A stretch of DNA of 64,000 bases. Source: Gammaproteobacteria bacterium. Lineage in GTDB: Bacteria > Pseudomonadota > Gammaproteobacteria > JACKNK01. Each line of letters begins with the position of its first letter. The first letter of the stretch is position 1. The notes under the pieces are model-generated. The model saw only the letters and a program-made list of their open reading frames with translations, searched no databases and was not told the origin of the DNA. Location of the stretch: contig JACKNJ010000002.1 in assembly GCA_024234895.1 (NCBI GenBank), positions 129,001 to 193,000 of the forward strand. Direction: 5' to 3'. The position numbers and the translations under genes were made by a program. This document shows positions 49,186 through 58,472 of this stretch, one piece after another.

Positions 49186-50364
49186 TCAGAGCGCCGGTTG
49201 CAGGCGATAGCCCCGCAGTCGCTCGGCGAACTCCTGCAACTGCCGGATGCCGCTGGCCTCGGCTTCCGCGCACCACTGCTGCAAGTCGGCCAGCAGCTTG
49301 TCGTTGGAGACGGTTCGCTCCCACAAGCCCAGCAGGCGCTGACGGAACTGGTATACGGTCGCCAGCGTTTCATCCAGGCGCACGGCCTTCGCGATCCGCT
49401 CGCGATCCGCGTCGCTGAGCAGCTTCTCGTTGCGGTTCAGCACCTTGCCGATCGACAGCAGCTCGCGACGCGCACTGATGTTCGCCATGTGATCCTGCGC
49501 GCGGCGCAGCGCGGGTAGCGTCACGCGACGCGCATAGTCGGCCATCACGTTCAGTTGCCCGTTGACGAGAGCGCGCACGGTCTCCATGTCCAGGCTGGTC
49601 GCACCGTCGACGACATGCGGCGTGGCCGCGACGCGGCGTACCGTGGCCAGCCCGACGTAGGACAGCAGCTTGATGTACAGCCAGCCGATATCGAACTCCC
49701 ACCACTTGTTCGACAGGCGCGCGGAACTCGGGAAGGCATGGTGGTTGTTGTGCAGTTCCTCGCCGCCGATCAGGATGCCCCACGGCGAAATGTTGGTGGC
49801 GGAATCGCTGTTCTCGTAATTCCGGTAGCCCCAGTAGTGGCCCACGCCGTTGATCACGCCCGCCGCGAACAACGGGATCCAGATCATCTGCACCGCCCAC
49901 ACGGTGATGCCGAGCGCGCCGAACAGGGCCATGTCGATCAGCAGCATCAGCACGATGCCCTGGCCCTTGCGCGGCGTGTAGATGTGGCGTTCGAGCCAGT
50001 CATCCGGCGCACCCCGACCGTATTTCTCGACTTCCGCGCTGTCGTCGGCGGCGGAACGGTAGAGCTCCGCGCCACGGGTCATCAGCGTCTTCAGGCCCAG
50101 CACCTGCGGGCTGTGCGGATCTTCGGGGGTATCGGACTTGGCGTGATGCTTGCGGTGCACGCCGACCCATTCCTTGGTCACCATGCCCGTCGTCAGCCAC
50201 AACCAGAAGCGGAAGAAGTGACTCACCAGCGGGTGGAAATCGACCGCGCGATGCGCCTGCGATCGATGCAGATACATGGTCACGCCGGCAATGGTGATGT
50301 GGGTCATGATCAGGGCCGCGATCAGCACGCCCACCCAGCTCAGGTCCAACAGGCCATCAATCAT
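49186..50364 (-). CDS. Fatty-acid (acyl-CoA/acyl-lipid) desaturase
   Basis: 392 residues. Three histidine boxes that bind the diiron centre: HRSQAHR (33-39), HRKHHAKSD (near 70) and EELHNNHHAFPSS (near 205). Four membrane helices in the first 190 residues and a longer helical C terminus (after 250). Resembles proteobacterial DesA-type delta-9 desaturases, which need oxygen, so the cell also meets oxic conditions. Confidence 0.9.
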   Translation of the reverse strand: MIDGLLDLSWVGVLIAALIMTHITIAGVTMYLHRSQAHRAVDFHPLVSHFFRFWLWLTTGMVTKEWVGVHRKHHAKSDTPEDPHSPQVLGLKTLMTRGAELYRSAADDSAEVEKYGRGAPDDWLERHIYTPRKGQGIVLMLLIDMALFGALGITVWAVQMIWIPLFAAGVINGVGHYWGYRNYENSDSATNISPWGILIGGEELHNNHHAFPSSARLSNKWWEFDIGWLYIKLLSYVGLATVRRVAATPHVVDGATSLDMETVRALVNGQLNVMADYARRVTLPALRRAQDHMANISARRELLSIGKVLNRNEKLLSDADRERIAKAVRLDETLATVYQFRQRLLGLWERTVSNDKLLADLQQWCAEAEASGIRQLQEFAERLRGYRLQPAL

Positions 50365-50450
50365 TCGGATTCACTCGAAAGTAGAAGGATCAGCAAGGCT
50401 ACGCCTCGTCAAGGAGGGAGTCCACGCCAGCGGGCCGCGCCGCACGGCAC

Positions 50451-52433
50451 TCAGCCGGCACGTCGCAGCAGCAGGTTGCCGAACGCATCGACACGGGCCC
50501 GCCAGCCGCGCGCCAGCCAGGTGGTGCTGACGGTCTCGGTGATCACCGCCGGACCGTCCAGCTCGACACCAGCCGGCAACTCGTCGCGCGCGTAGACCGG
50601 TACGTCACGCTCCTCACCGACCACGTGCACTCGGTCCGCCGGTACCGGCAGGGCCCCGGCAGCACGATCGCCGAGTGTGAACATGGCCGCCGGTGCACGA
50701 ACCGACAAGCGCAGGTTGACGACCTCCACCGGCTCGTCCAGCGCATGCCCGTAGCGGTGCGCGTGGGCGGCATGGAAAGCGTGCGCGGCGACTTCCGCGT
50801 CGCCGGTCCACGCGACGTTCAAGGTGTAGGACTGGCCGAGGTAGCGCAGGTCAAGGCTGGGTTCGACGCGCAGCGTATCGGGGTCATGCCCCTCGTCCCG
50901 CAACGCAGCCTCGCCGGAATCCGCCAACTCCGAAAAGCCCTCCGGAAGATGCGCGGCGAGGTCATCGAGCGGACCGATCCGGGTGCGTGACAACTGACGC
51001 CCCGGCGTGGCGGCGAGCATGCCCAGCGCGGACAACACGCCGGCATGCGCGGGGGCGATCGCCTCGCGCATGTCCAATGCATCCGCGAGCGCACACACAT
51101 GCATCCCGCCCGCGCCGCCGAAACAGGCCAGCGCGAAACCGCGTGGATCGACGCCGCGCTGCACCGAGATCACCCGCAGCGCCCGCGCCATGTGTTCGTT
51201 GGCGATGCGCACGATGCCCAGCGCGGCCGCCTCCACCGACATCCCCAACGGCTCCGCGACGCGCGCGACGGCAGCATGCGCGGCGGCCACGTCCAGGCGC
51301 ATGCGGCCACCCAGAAACGCGTCGGCCTGCAAGCGGCCGAGCACCAGATTGGCGTCCGTGACGGTCGGTTCGCTGCCACCCTGGCCGTAACAGGCGGGGC
51401 CGGGGCTCGCGCCCGCCGACTGCGGTCCGACCTGGAGCAGGCCACCGGCGTCGACCCTGGCGATCGAACCGCCACCGGCGCCGATCGTGTGCATGTCGAC
51501 CATCGGCACTGCGACCGGATAGCCCCCGATACGACCTTCGCTGGTCAGACGCACCTCGCCGTCGATCATCGCGACGTCGGTCGAGGTCCCCCCCATATCG
51601 AAGCTCAGGCAGCGGTCGATGCCGGCGAGGCCCGCGACGTGGCGCACACCGATCAACCCACCGGCCGGACCGGACAGCAGCAGATGCACGCCGTGGCGCC
51701 CGGCATGGTCGGCATCAACCGTGTCGCCGGAACTCTGCATCACCGCGACCGGGGCGGGCGCGACACCATCGCGCAGGCGGCGCAGATAGCCGTCGACCAG
51801 GGGGCCGATGTAGGCATTCAGCCAGGTTGCCATGCCGCGCTCGTATTCGCGGTATTCGGGCAGCACATCGGACGAACGTGACACGAAGATGCCGTCCGGA
51901 ACGGCGGCCTCGATGGCCTGTTCGGCGCTGGCGTCCAGAAACGAGAACAGCAGATTGATCGCGACCGCGCGCGGAGCGAGATCGGTCAGCCGCCGACGGA
52001 GCTCGGCGAGGTCGTCCTCAGTCAGGGGATCGATCGTCTCACCGGCGGCGGACAATCGACCGCCGGTCTCCAGACACAGTTCGCGCGGCACCGGCGGCGT
52101 CACCGGCTCGGGTTGCAGCTCGTACAACGCACGCCGGGCCTGACGGCCGATCGTCAGCAGATCGCGCAGGCCGCGATTGGTGACGAATGCGGTGCGCACA
52201 CCCTTGCCTTCCAGTACCGCGTTGGTCGCAACGGTGGAGCCGTGCACGATGCGTGGCGCATCGTCCGCCGAGTCCAGACCAAGCTCGCGAATGCCACGCA
52301 GGATCGCCCGCTCCGGCGCGTCTGGCGTGGACAACACCTTGTGGACGCGCAACCGCTCGCCGTCGAACAGCACGAAGTCGGTGAAGGTGCCGCCGGTATC
52401 GATGCCGAGGAGAGCAGGTGAAGGCTTGGGCAA
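50451..52433 (-). CDS. HyuA-type hydantoinase/oxoprolinase subunit
   Basis: About 660 residues, probably from a TTG at 52431-52433 (no ATG or GTG fits the conserved start LLGIDTGGTFTDFVLFDG). Family motifs: GSTVATNAVLEGKG, LSGPAGGLIGVRHVA, DMGGTSTDVAMI and GAGGGSIARVDAGG. ATP-dependent amide ring opening of hydantoins or 5-oxoproline; the usual HyuB partner is not present. It occupies the place after accC where prmA is common. Confidence 0.85.
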   Translation of the reverse strand: MPKPSPALLGIDTGGTFTDFVLFDGERLRVHKVLSTPDAPERAILRGIRELGLDSADDAPRIVHGSTVATNAVLEGKGVRTAFVTNRGLRDLLTIGRQARRALYELQPEPVTPPVPRELCLETGGRLSAAGETIDPLTEDDLAELRRRLTDLAPRAVAINLLFSFLDASAEQAIEAAVPDGIFVSRSSDVLPEYREYERGMATWLNAYIGPLVDGYLRRLRDGVAPAPVAVMQSSGDTVDADHAGRHGVHLLLSGPAGGLIGVRHVAGLAGIDRCLSFDMGGTSTDVAMIDGEVRLTSEGRIGGYPVAVPMVDMHTIGAGGGSIARVDAGGLLQVGPQSAGASPGPACYGQGGSEPTVTDANLVLGRLQADAFLGGRMRLDVAAAHAAVARVAEPLGMSVEAAALGIVRIANEHMARALRVISVQRGVDPRGFALACFGGAGGMHVCALADALDMREAIAPAHAGVLSALGMLAATPGRQLSRTRIGPLDDLAAHLPEGFSELADSGEAALRDEGHDPDTLRVEPSLDLRYLGQSYTLNVAWTGDAEVAAHAFHAAHAHRYGHALDEPVEVVNLRLSVRAPAAMFTLGDRAAGALPVPADRVHVVGEERDVPVYARDELPAGVELDGPAVITETVSTTWLARGWRARVDAFGNLLLRRAG

Positions 52434-52543
52434 GACAGGGATTCCGGGCGCGCCACTTCGATCCGGGCTGGCTTCGACTCCGCCCGGCCAACGACCCGCC
52501 GCTGGCTGCGTGGAGTCAAAGTCGGCCGTCCGGCAGACCCGAC

Positions 52544-53887
52544 CTATTTCAGGCCGAGCTTCTTCTCCAGGTAATGGATGTCGGCACCGCCCGTCTGGAA
52601 GTGCCCATCGGCCATGATGTCGCGATGCAGCGGGACGTTGGTCTTGATGCCCTCGACGATCACCTCGCTCAGCGCACCCTGCATGCGGCGGATGGCGATC
52701 TCCCGGGTGTCGCCGTACGCGATCAGCTTGCCGACCATGGAGTCGTAATTGGGTGGCACGGTGTAGCCGGCATAGAGATGCGAATCGACGCGGATACCGG
52801 GACCGCCAGGCGCGTGGTAATGCACCACCTTGCCCGGTGACGGCATGAAGTTCTTCGGATCTTCCGCGTTGATGCGACATTCGATCGCATGGCCGCGGAT
52901 CCTGATGTCTTCCTGCTTGATCGACAGCGGATGACCGGAGGCGATCAGCAACTGCTCACGGACGATGTCCACGCCGGTGATCATCTCGGTGACCGGATGC
53001 TCGACCTGCACACGGGTGTTCATCTCGATGAAGTAGAACTCGCCGTTCTCGTACAGGAACTCGAAGGTGCCCGCACCGACGTAGCCGATGCGCTTGCAGG
53101 CGTCGGTGCAGATGGTGCCGATACGTTCGCGCATCTCCGTGGTGATGCCCGGTGCCGGGGCCTCCTCGACCACCTTCTGATGGCGGCGCTGCATGGAACA
53201 GTCGCGCTCGCCGAGGTGAACGGCATTGCCGTGCTCATCGGACAGCACCTGGATCTCCACATGACGCGGATGTTCCAGATACTTCTCCATGTACACCATG
53301 TCGTTGCCGAACGCCGAGCCGGCCTCGGAGCGGGTCATGTCGATCGCGTTGATCAGATTCGACGACGAGTGGACGACGCGCATGCCACGCCCGCCACCGC
53401 CACCGGCGGCCTTGATGATGACCGGGTAGCCGATCTTGTCGGCCATCTTCAGGTTCTTGTCCGCGTCCTTGCCGAGCGGCCCGTCGGAACCCGGCACGGT
53501 CGGCACACCGGCCTTCTTCATCGTTTTGATGGCCTCGACCTTGTCGCCCATCATGCGGATGGTTTCCGGTTTCGGGCCGATGAAGATGAAGCCGGAACTC
53601 TTCACGCGTTCGGCAAAATCCGCGTTCTCGGACAGGAAGCCGTAACCCGGATGGATCGCGACCGCGTCGGTGACCTCGGCGGCGCTGATGATCGCCGGCA
53701 TGTTCAGATAGCTTTCCAGCGATGCGGGCGGGCCGATGCAGACCGACTCATCGGCCAGCGCCACATGCTTCAACGTGGCATCCACGGTGGAATGCACGGC
53801 GACGGTCTTGATGCCCAGTTCCCGGCAGGCGCGCAGGATACGCAGCGCGATCTCGCCACGGTTGGCGATGACGACTTTATCGAGCAT
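52544..53887 (-). CDS. accC: Acetyl-CoA carboxylase, biotin carboxylase subunit
   Basis: 447 residues. MLDKVVIANRGEIALRILRACRELGIKTVAVHS is the family start; ATP-grasp glycine loop KAAGGGGGRGMRVV, biotin site region MQRRHQKVVEEAPAP, and EMNTRVQVEHPVTE. Carboxylates the biotin on AccB, first half of malonyl-CoA formation. Twelve bases after accB. Confidence 0.98.
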   Translation of the reverse strand: MLDKVVIANRGEIALRILRACRELGIKTVAVHSTVDATLKHVALADESVCIGPPASLESYLNMPAIISAAEVTDAVAIHPGYGFLSENADFAERVKSSGFIFIGPKPETIRMMGDKVEAIKTMKKAGVPTVPGSDGPLGKDADKNLKMADKIGYPVIIKAAGGGGGRGMRVVHSSSNLINAIDMTRSEAGSAFGNDMVYMEKYLEHPRHVEIQVLSDEHGNAVHLGERDCSMQRRHQKVVEEAPAPGITTEMRERIGTICTDACKRIGYVGAGTFEFLYENGEFYFIEMNTRVQVEHPVTEMITGVDIVREQLLIASGHPLSIKQEDIRIRGHAIECRINAEDPKNFMPSPGKVVHYHAPGGPGIRVDSHLYAGYTVPPNYDSMVGKLIAYGDTREIAIRRMQGALSEVIVEGIKTNVPLHRDIMADGHFQTGGADIHYLEKKLGLK

Positions 53888-53899
53888 GAAATCGCCCCG

Positions 53900-54373
53900 T
53901 TATTCGATGATGACCAGCGGCTGGCCGAACTCGACCGGGTCGCCGTTGTCGACCAGGATCGCCTTCACGGTGCCGGCGGCATCCGACTCGATCTGATTCA
54001 GCATCTTCATCGCTTCGATGATGCAGAGGGTCTGTCCGACGGAGACCTTGTCACCGACCTGACAGAACGCTTTCGCACCCGGCGATGGCGCGCGATAGAA
54101 GGTCCCGACCATCGGCGACTTCACGGCATGGCCGGTCGGTTCCTCGGGCGCGGCGGGCGCCGCCGGGGCCACGACCGGCGTCGGCACGGCAGGCGCCACG
54201 GGCGTCGGAGCCATCGGCATCACGTAAGGGCCAGGCATCGGGGTGCCGACCACCTGCCCGGCTGCGGGATAGCGGCTGATTCGCAGCGATTCCTCGCCCT
54301 CGGCGATCTCGATCTCGGCGATGCCGGATTCTTCCAGCAGCTCGATCAGCTTCTTGATTTTGCGGATATCCAT
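53900..54373 (-). CDS. accB: Biotin carboxyl carrier protein
   Basis: 157 residues. MDIRKIKKLIELLEESGIAEIEIAEGEESLRISR start, Pro/Ala-rich flexible linker (about 47-80) and biotinyl domain with biotin Lys123 in EAMKMLN. Operon aroQ-accB-accC. Confidence 0.97.
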   Translation of the reverse strand: MDIRKIKKLIELLEESGIAEIEIAEGEESLRISRYPAAGQVVGTPMPGPYVMPMAPTPVAPAVPTPVVAPAAPAAPEEPTGHAVKSPMVGTFYRAPSPGAKAFCQVGDKVSVGQTLCIIEAMKMLNQIESDAAGTVKAILVDNGDPVEFGQPLVIIE

Positions 54374-54418
54374 GAGTGTTGGCCTTGTATGCGTGTTGAT
54401 TTCTTTTGTGGTGGGCGC

Positions 54419-54859
54419 TCAGTTGCCAAGGCGGGCGATCGCCGCGCGCAGCGCCAGTTCATAGCTCATCGCGCCGAGTCCGCTGACCACGCCCACCGCC
54501 ACGTCGGACAGGTAGGAGCGGTGACGGAATTCCTCGCGTGCGTGCACATTCGAGAGGTGCACCTCGATGAAGGGGATACCGACGCCGAGCAGGGCGTCGC
54601 GCAATGCCACGCTGGTGTGCGTGAACGCGGCCGGATTGATGATGATGAACGCGACACCATCGCGACCGGCGGCATGAATACGATCGATCAGCTCGGCCTC
54701 GGCGTTGCTCTGCAGGCTGTCCAGTTCGTGTCCGGAGCGGGCCGCGAGCACCTTCAGATCGGCGTTGATGTCGGCAAGCGTCTGGCGACCATAGTGCTCG
54801 GGCTCACGCGTACCGAGCAGGTTCAGGTTGGGACCGTGCAGCACCAGAATGCTTGCCAT
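54419..54859 (-). CDS. aroQ: Type II 3-dehydroquinate dehydratase
   Basis: 146 residues. Shikimate pathway step from 3-dehydroquinate to 3-dehydroshikimate. Motifs ILVLHGPNLNLLGTREPEHYG with the catalytic Tyr, IIINPAAFTHTSVALRDAL and EVHLSNVHAREEFRHRSY with the catalytic His. First gene of aroQ-accBC. Confidence 0.97.
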   Translation of the reverse strand: MASILVLHGPNLNLLGTREPEHYGRQTLADINADLKVLAARSGHELDSLQSNAEAELIDRIHAAGRDGVAFIIINPAAFTHTSVALRDALLGVGIPFIEVHLSNVHAREEFRHRSYLSDVAVGVVSGLGAMSYELALRAAIARLGN

Positions 54860-55032
54860 CGAAGCGTCCGAGGAAGGGCGAGTGGAGCGAAAAAAGTGCG
54901 CGAATTGTCGCTTAATAGGCCCGATTTGTCCATGAAGTCGCAACATATCGCGACATGGCAGCGCGGCTTTGCGAGCCTGTCCCGGCGCCGGAACGGCGTT
55001 CGCCACGGCAGTTCGGTACGCATCACACACCC

Positions 55033-55073
55033 CACAAACAAACGGCGCGACCGGGTCAACCCCGGTCGCGCCG
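55033..55073 (-). terminator. Terminator after dsbD
   Basis: Perfect 13-bp stem CGGCGCGACCGGG / CCCGGTCGCGCCG (55043-55055 with 55061-55073) and T-rich TTTGTTTG on the transcribed minus strand. It separates dsbD from aroQ. Confidence 0.8.
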
Positions 55074-55123
55074 CATGCATTCCTCAGACCTCGCCGGTCT
55101 GGCGGATGGTCACGACCTGATCA

Positions 55124-57481
55124 TCACAACGCGCGATCCAGATGCGCCACGAATTCCGCCGCCTCCATGAAGCCGACGACACGCCAGTCACGCAGTTCCG
55201 CGCCGGCGCGATCGAAGATCAGGATGCTCGGCGGCCCGATGATGCCGAAGCGCTGCATCAGCGCCTTGTCGACCGCGTCGTTGTCGGTCACATCGGCCTG
55301 CAACAGCACCATGTCGGCGAACTTCGCCTGCACCGCCGGATCGCTGAAGGTGTACTTCTCCAGTTCCTTGCAGGCCACGCACCAGTCGGCATAGAAGTCG
55401 AGCAGCACCGGCTTGCCCCTGGCCTGCGCGATCGCGGCGTCGAGATCATCGCCACTCTTGATACGGGTGAAGTGCGCCTCCGCGTGGGTCGCGGCGGCCA
55501 CCCCGCCTCCGCCACCGAGCGCGACGCCGCGCAGGGGCTGCATCCAGTCCTTGCCGCCAGCGGCGGCACCGACCAGTTCCAGCGCGCCGAAGATGACCAG
55601 TGCCAGTCCAAGCCCCTTCCAGAGCTTGCTCCAGCCCGACGGCGTACCGGCCACCGGCAGATGCGCGTGGCGGGCGTGCAACGGTTCCAGCGCGCCCATG
55701 TAGATGCCGGAGGAGATCAGCAGCACGCCGGCCAGGGCCATGGTCACGGCCGGCGGCAGGATGCGTTCCAGCATCCACAGCGCGACCGCGAGCAGCATCA
55801 CGCCGAACACGCCCTTGACCGCATCCATCCAGGTGCCGGCGCGCGGCAGCAGCTTGCCGGCGGAGGTGCCGATCGCGATCAACGGCGCGCCCATGCCCAT
55901 GCTCAACGCGAACAGCGCCATACCGCCGAGCACCGCATCGCCGGTCTGGCTGATGTAGATCAGCGCGCCCGCCAGCGGCGGCGCGACGCAGGGCCCGACG
56001 ATCAGCGCGGACAGCAGGCCCATGATGGCGACGCCGATCAGGCTGCCGCCCGCCTGCTGATTGCTGATCTGGCTCAGACGGCCCTGCAGCGAGGCCGGCA
56101 ACTGGATGTCGTAGAAGCCGAACATCGACAAGGACAACGCGACGAAGACGATCGCGAACGCAATGAGGATCAGCGGGTCCTGGAACGCGGCCTGGAGGTT
56201 GAACTGCGCGCCGAAGATGCCGGCCAGCACGCCGGCGATCGTGTAGGTGATCGCCATGGCCAGCACGTAGGTCAACGACAGCGTGAAGGCCTTGCGGGTC
56301 GACAGATTCTCGCCCTGGCCGACGATGATGCTGGACAGGATCGGGATCATCGGGAACACGCAGGGCGTGAAGGCGAGCAACAGGCCGAAACCGAAGAAGG
56401 TCAGGATGGTCAGCCAGGAACTGCCTTCGGAAAGCAGCGAGGCGAGGCGATCCTGCTCGGATTGCGGCGCCGTCTGGCCAGACGTCGGCGCCGGCTTCGC
56501 GACCGCAGGCTTGGCGACCGATGCCGGCGCGGAGCCTGCGCCGACCTTGCTCGGTCGCAGATTCAACTGAAATTCACGCGTCTCCGGCGGGTAGCACAGG
56601 CCGGCCTCGGCACAACCCTGATAGCTCACCTTCACGGTGCGCTCGCCGCTGCCCTCGCCGAGCACCGGAATCATCGCCTCGGCCGTGTGGTGATAGACCT
56701 GGATGCGCCCGAAGAACGGGTCGTCCTTGGTCTCGCTGGGGCTGAACTCCGGCTCGCCGAGGCTGAGGCCGTCACCGTTGACGAGCTCGAACCTGAAGCG
56801 CTCCTGATACAGGTAATAGGCGTCGGCGATCTCGAAACTGACCTGAATGCGGCCGTCATCGGCGACCTTCACGAAGGGCCGGAACGCGTCATCCACGTCC
56901 AGGAATTCGTCGCCGCCGGCGCCGGCGCCGAGCGCCTCACCCAAACCGGCGAGGGCCTCCAGGGCGTTGTCAGGCGTCGCGGCGGCGAGCGGCGCGGCCA
57001 CCGCCGCGGCGGCCAGTTGCACGGTACCGACCTGCGCATGCGGCGGATAGCACACGCCGACATCCGCGCAGCCCTGGCTGCGGGCTTCGATGGTGATGGT
57101 GTCGCCGGCATCCGCGCCGCGCCGGACCGGCACGACCACCCGCACCGTGCCCCGATGAATCTCGACCTCGCCGAAGAACTCGTCCTGCTTGATCTTGCCG
57201 GGCGGGATCTGCGGCTCGCCAAGCGTCACCCCGGCCTGTTCGGTCTGGAAGCGGATCTTGTCGTGGTAGAGGTAGTAACCATCCGCGATCTGCCACTCCG
57301 CGATGACCTGCTCGCCGTCACCTGCGCTCCAGGTGACCGGGAAGGCCTGATCCGGCGGGAGCAGATCCTCCTCGGCGACCGCCAGGGCCGCGACCGGCAG
57401 TAACAACACCAGCAGGGTGAGCAATACCCGAAGGGCATTGAAGGTCGACGAAACGGGGGCGGGGTGGTTTGGTGTATTCAT
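55124..57481 (-). CDS. dsbD: Thiol:disulfide interchange protein DsbD with doubled alpha domain
   Basis: 785 residues, longer than the usual 560-600. Signal peptide, then two tandem DsbD-alpha domains with their Cys pairs (CADVGVCYPP near 137 and CAEAGLCYPP near 295), an eight-helix beta domain with FTPCVFPMIP and GPCVAPPLAG, and a C-terminal thioredoxin domain with C701-VA-C704. Carries electrons from cytoplasmic thioredoxin to periplasmic partners, including cytochrome c maturation, which fits the many c-type cytochromes here. Overlaps cutA by 4 bases. Confidence 0.95.
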   Translation of the reverse strand: MNTPNHPAPVSSTFNALRVLLTLLVLLLPVAALAVAEEDLLPPDQAFPVTWSAGDGEQVIAEWQIADGYYLYHDKIRFQTEQAGVTLGEPQIPPGKIKQDEFFGEVEIHRGTVRVVVPVRRGADAGDTITIEARSQGCADVGVCYPPHAQVGTVQLAAAAVAAPLAAATPDNALEALAGLGEALGAGAGGDEFLDVDDAFRPFVKVADDGRIQVSFEIADAYYLYQERFRFELVNGDGLSLGEPEFSPSETKDDPFFGRIQVYHHTAEAMIPVLGEGSGERTVKVSYQGCAEAGLCYPPETREFQLNLRPSKVGAGSAPASVAKPAVAKPAPTSGQTAPQSEQDRLASLLSEGSSWLTILTFFGFGLLLAFTPCVFPMIPILSSIIVGQGENLSTRKAFTLSLTYVLAMAITYTIAGVLAGIFGAQFNLQAAFQDPLILIAFAIVFVALSLSMFGFYDIQLPASLQGRLSQISNQQAGGSLIGVAIMGLLSALIVGPCVAPPLAGALIYISQTGDAVLGGMALFALSMGMGAPLIAIGTSAGKLLPRAGTWMDAVKGVFGVMLLAVALWMLERILPPAVTMALAGVLLISSGIYMGALEPLHARHAHLPVAGTPSGWSKLWKGLGLALVIFGALELVGAAAGGKDWMQPLRGVALGGGGGVAAATHAEAHFTRIKSGDDLDAAIAQARGKPVLLDFYADWCVACKELEKYTFSDPAVQAKFADMVLLQADVTDNDAVDKALMQRFGIIGPPSILIFDRAGAELRDWRVVGFMEAAEFVAHLDRAL

Positions 57482-57831
57482 GCGTTTTCTTCTTTATTTA
57501 CGGCGGGTTGCGCGCCGGTAGCCTGCACGATCCAGGCCAGATATCCGGGCAGACCGACAGTGATCGGGACCGCGACCAACTCCGGAAGTTCGTAGGGGTG
57601 ATGCTGCTGGACCAGGGCCTCCAGCTTCGGATAGACCGTTTGCCGCGTCTTGATCAGCAACAAGGTCTCTTCGTCCTGTTGCAATTTGCCCTTCCACCGA
57701 TAGAACGAGGTGATGCCCGGCAATACGTTGACGCAGGCTGCGACGCCGGCATCGACGGCGAGCGCGGCGATGCGGCGCGCGGTCTCGTGGTTCGGACAAG
57801 TGCAGTAGACGATCAACGGCAGGTCGGACAT
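57478..57831 (-). CDS. cutA: Divalent-cation tolerance protein CutA
   Basis: 117 residues, PII-like trimer. VYCTCPNHETARRIAALAVDAGVAACVNVLPGITSFYRWKGKLQQDEETLLLIKT is the family core. Common neighbour of dsbD in gammaproteobacteria. Confidence 0.96.
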   Translation of the reverse strand: MSDLPLIVYCTCPNHETARRIAALAVDAGVAACVNVLPGITSFYRWKGKLQQDEETLLLIKTRQTVYPKLEALVQQHHPYELPELVAVPITVGLPGYLAWIVQATGAQPAVNKEENA

Positions 57832-57965
57832 CGGCAGGCATCCTGTAATCAGACCGGAATCTTAGTTGAGCCCTTGCAACCTGTGAGGTCCATAAACCCT
57901 TGCGATTCGACGCCCGAGCCCCGATAACTGCACGACGCCGACCCACTCACCCCACGGAGAACGAC

Positions 57966-58460
57966 GTGCCCTTATTCCTGCTGCTGTTCATCGGCATCCC
58001 TCTGCTCGAGATCTATCTGTTCATCCATGTCGGCGGCGCGCTCGGCGCGCTCAACACCGTCGCACTGGTGGTGATCACGGCGGTGCTCGGGGTGTGGATG
58101 TTGCGCGTGCAGGGGCTGGCGACCTGGTTCCGGGTGCAGCAATCCATCGCGCAGGGCCAGGCGCCGGCGGTGGAGATGCTGGAGGGACTGATCCTGCTGG
58201 TCTGCGGCGCGCTGCTGCTGACGCCCGGGTTCTTCACCGACACGGTCGGCTTCCTGCTGCTGGTGCCGGGCATTCGCCAGTGGGTGGCGCGTTACCTGCT
58301 GCAACGCGGGGCGGCGATGGGCGCGGGCATGGGCGGATTCCATGGCGGCTTTGGCGATCAAGCGCGCGGCGGATTCGGGCAGGGACCGGATCAGAGCCGC
58401 GGCGACGACATCATCGAAGGCGAATTCCATCGCAAGGACGACCACGATCGCCTGCGCTGA
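57966..58460 (+). CDS. fxsA: FxsA-family membrane protein
   Basis: 164 residues from GTG 57966 with a GGAGA site. Helices LFLLLFIGIPLLEIYLFIHVGGALG and VALVVITAVLGVWMLR, and the conserved EMLEGLILLVCGALLLTPGFFTDTVGFLLLVPGIR. Gly-rich, acidic C-terminal tail. In E. coli FxsA affects phage exclusion; general role unknown. Confidence 0.93.
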   Translation: MPLFLLLFIGIPLLEIYLFIHVGGALGALNTVALVVITAVLGVWMLRVQGLATWFRVQQSIAQGQAPAVEMLEGLILLVCGALLLTPGFFTDTVGFLLLVPGIRQWVARYLLQRGAAMGAGMGGFHGGFGDQARGGFGQGPDQSRGDDIIEGEFHRKDDHDRLR

Positions 58461-58472
58461 ACGCGTCGGCGG

